DNA of 6,602 nt from Rhodoferax sp. (GTDB taxonomy: Bacteria > Pseudomonadota > Gammaproteobacteria > Burkholderiales > Burkholderiaceae_C). Below are positions 6,070 through 6,602 of the stretch, piece after piece. The notes under the pieces are model-generated. The model searched no databases. It was not told the DNA's origin and worked only from the letters and a program-made list of their open reading frames with translations. The position numbers and the translations under genes were made by a program. The stretch covers positions 1-6,602 of the forward strand of contig JAQTSL010000214.1 of NCBI GenBank assembly GCA_028711355.1, read 5' to 3'. Each line of letters begins with the position of its first letter. Position 1 is the first letter of the stretch.

Positions 6070-6564
6070 ATGAATGATTCCGTTCACGCTGATATTCAGA
6101 AAGAATCGGAAAGTAAATCTTTATCCGAATATCTTACGTTTCGTCTTGGTCTTGAAGAGTATGGCATAGATATATTGAAGGTTCAGGAAATACGCGGTTA
6201 TGAATCTCCGACCAGAATCGCCAATGCACCCGCATTCATAAAAGGTGTCGTCAATCTGCGCGGAACGATTGTTCCGATTGTGGATATGCGACTTAAATTT
6301 AATTGCGAGGTTGTAAATTATGATGCTTTTACCGTCGTTATTGTTCTGAACCTTCAACACCGAATCGTTGGGATTGTGGTAGATTCAGTCAGTGACGTCA
6401 TGAGTTTGATGCCAGAGCAAGTGCGTCCTGCTCCTGATATTGAAAGTAGTATTGACTCTGATTCAGTTATTGGATTAGGTGCATTGAATGACAGAATGTT
6501 GATATTGCTTGATATAGAAAAATTGATGTCAAGTGGCGACATGGGTTTGATGACGGAAACATGA
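6070..6564 (+). CDS. cheW: Chemotaxis coupling protein CheW
   Basis: CheW is the cytoplasmic scaffold that links chemoreceptors to CheA in signalling arrays. The 164-residue product is a single CheW domain of normal length after a charged N-terminal stretch. Typical features are YLTFRLGLEEYGIDILKVQE at 21-40, IKGVVNLRGTIVPIVDMR at 57-74 (R64 aligns with the conserved NLRG Arg), and GIVVDSVSDV at 101-110. ATG 6070 is the first start after cheA; a weak AAAGAG-type ribosome binding site precedes it. It is the fourth gene of the chemotaxis operon. Base composition is odd: about 41% GC (counted over 6121-6540), six ATA Ile codons and two AGA Arg codons, unlike most of cheA. The domain itself is intact. 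A second copy of cheW elsewhere in the genome is possible but cannot be judged here. Confidence 0.95.
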   Translation: MNDSVHADIQKESESKSLSEYLTFRLGLEEYGIDILKVQEIRGYESPTRIANAPAFIKGVVNLRGTIVPIVDMRLKFNCEVVNYDAFTVVIVLNLQHRIVGIVVDSVSDVMSLMPEQVRPAPDIESSIDSDSVIGLGALNDRMLILLDIEKLMSSGDMGLMTET

Positions 6565-6570
6565 ACTGGA

Positions 6571-6602
6571 GTGCCAACTACGCGTTTTTATTTTGATCTC
6601 CT
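6571..6602 (+). CDS. Possible start of a downstream gene, cut by the window end
   Basis: After cheW a frame opening at GTG 6571 runs to the window edge and reads MPTTRFYFDL if GTG is the start. The piece is too short to identify. The only Shine-Dalgarno-like bases (GGAG) touch the GTG directly, which is a poor fit. The ATG at 6561 that overlaps the cheW stop as ATGA closes after 11 codons, so it does not begin a normal gene. A receptor, cheR, cheB or cheD would be usual next in such an operon, but nothing visible supports any of these. Confidence 0.25.
   Translation, partial: MPTTRFYFDL

Overview
The window reads as an ordinary motility locus of a Gram-negative bacterium, most likely a betaproteobacterium. 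That placement is inferred from gene order and from the look of the FliP/Q/R, CheY and CheA proteins; no genus can be fixed. Nearly all of the sequence is coding. GC content is moderate, roughly 55-65% in the rows I counted in the front half of cheA, and falls to about 41% in cheW.

Layout: (1) 1-1155, plus strand: the 3' end of a flagellar operon, with the fliP tail, fliQ and fliR, which encode the membrane gate of the flagellar type III export apparatus. (2) 1156-1263: a short convergent gap almost filled by an imperfect inverted repeat. (3) 1264-2990, minus strand: a tightly coupled two-component pair, a soluble receiver-plus-histidine-kinase hybrid followed by a NarL/FixJ-type response regulator, with stop and start overlapping as ATGA. 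(4) 2991-3058: a 68-bp divergent intergenic region. (5) 3059-6564, plus strand: a chemotaxis operon made of a small CheZ-like protein, cheY, cheA and cheW. The last 38 bases may open another gene that is cut by the window edge.

How the genes fit together: CheW couples chemoreceptors to the CheA kinase. CheA phosphorylates CheY, and CheY-P acts on the flagellar motor, whose axial parts pass through the FliP/Q/R gate. The 148-aa protein before cheY carries a helical segment with a CheZ-type D-x-x-x-Q motif and a C-terminal tail resembling the CheY-tethering peptide of CheZ. It is the best candidate for the CheY-P phosphatase of the cluster. The two-component pair lies between export and chemotaxis genes and diverges from the chemotaxis operon, so it may regulate motility, but nothing in the sequence proves this.

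No tRNA, rRNA, CRISPR array, insertion sequence or intrinsic terminator with a T-run was seen. I did not find a wholly new system. The points most worth following are the CheZ-like gene, the strand-asymmetric hairpin after fliR, and the base-composition drop at cheW.
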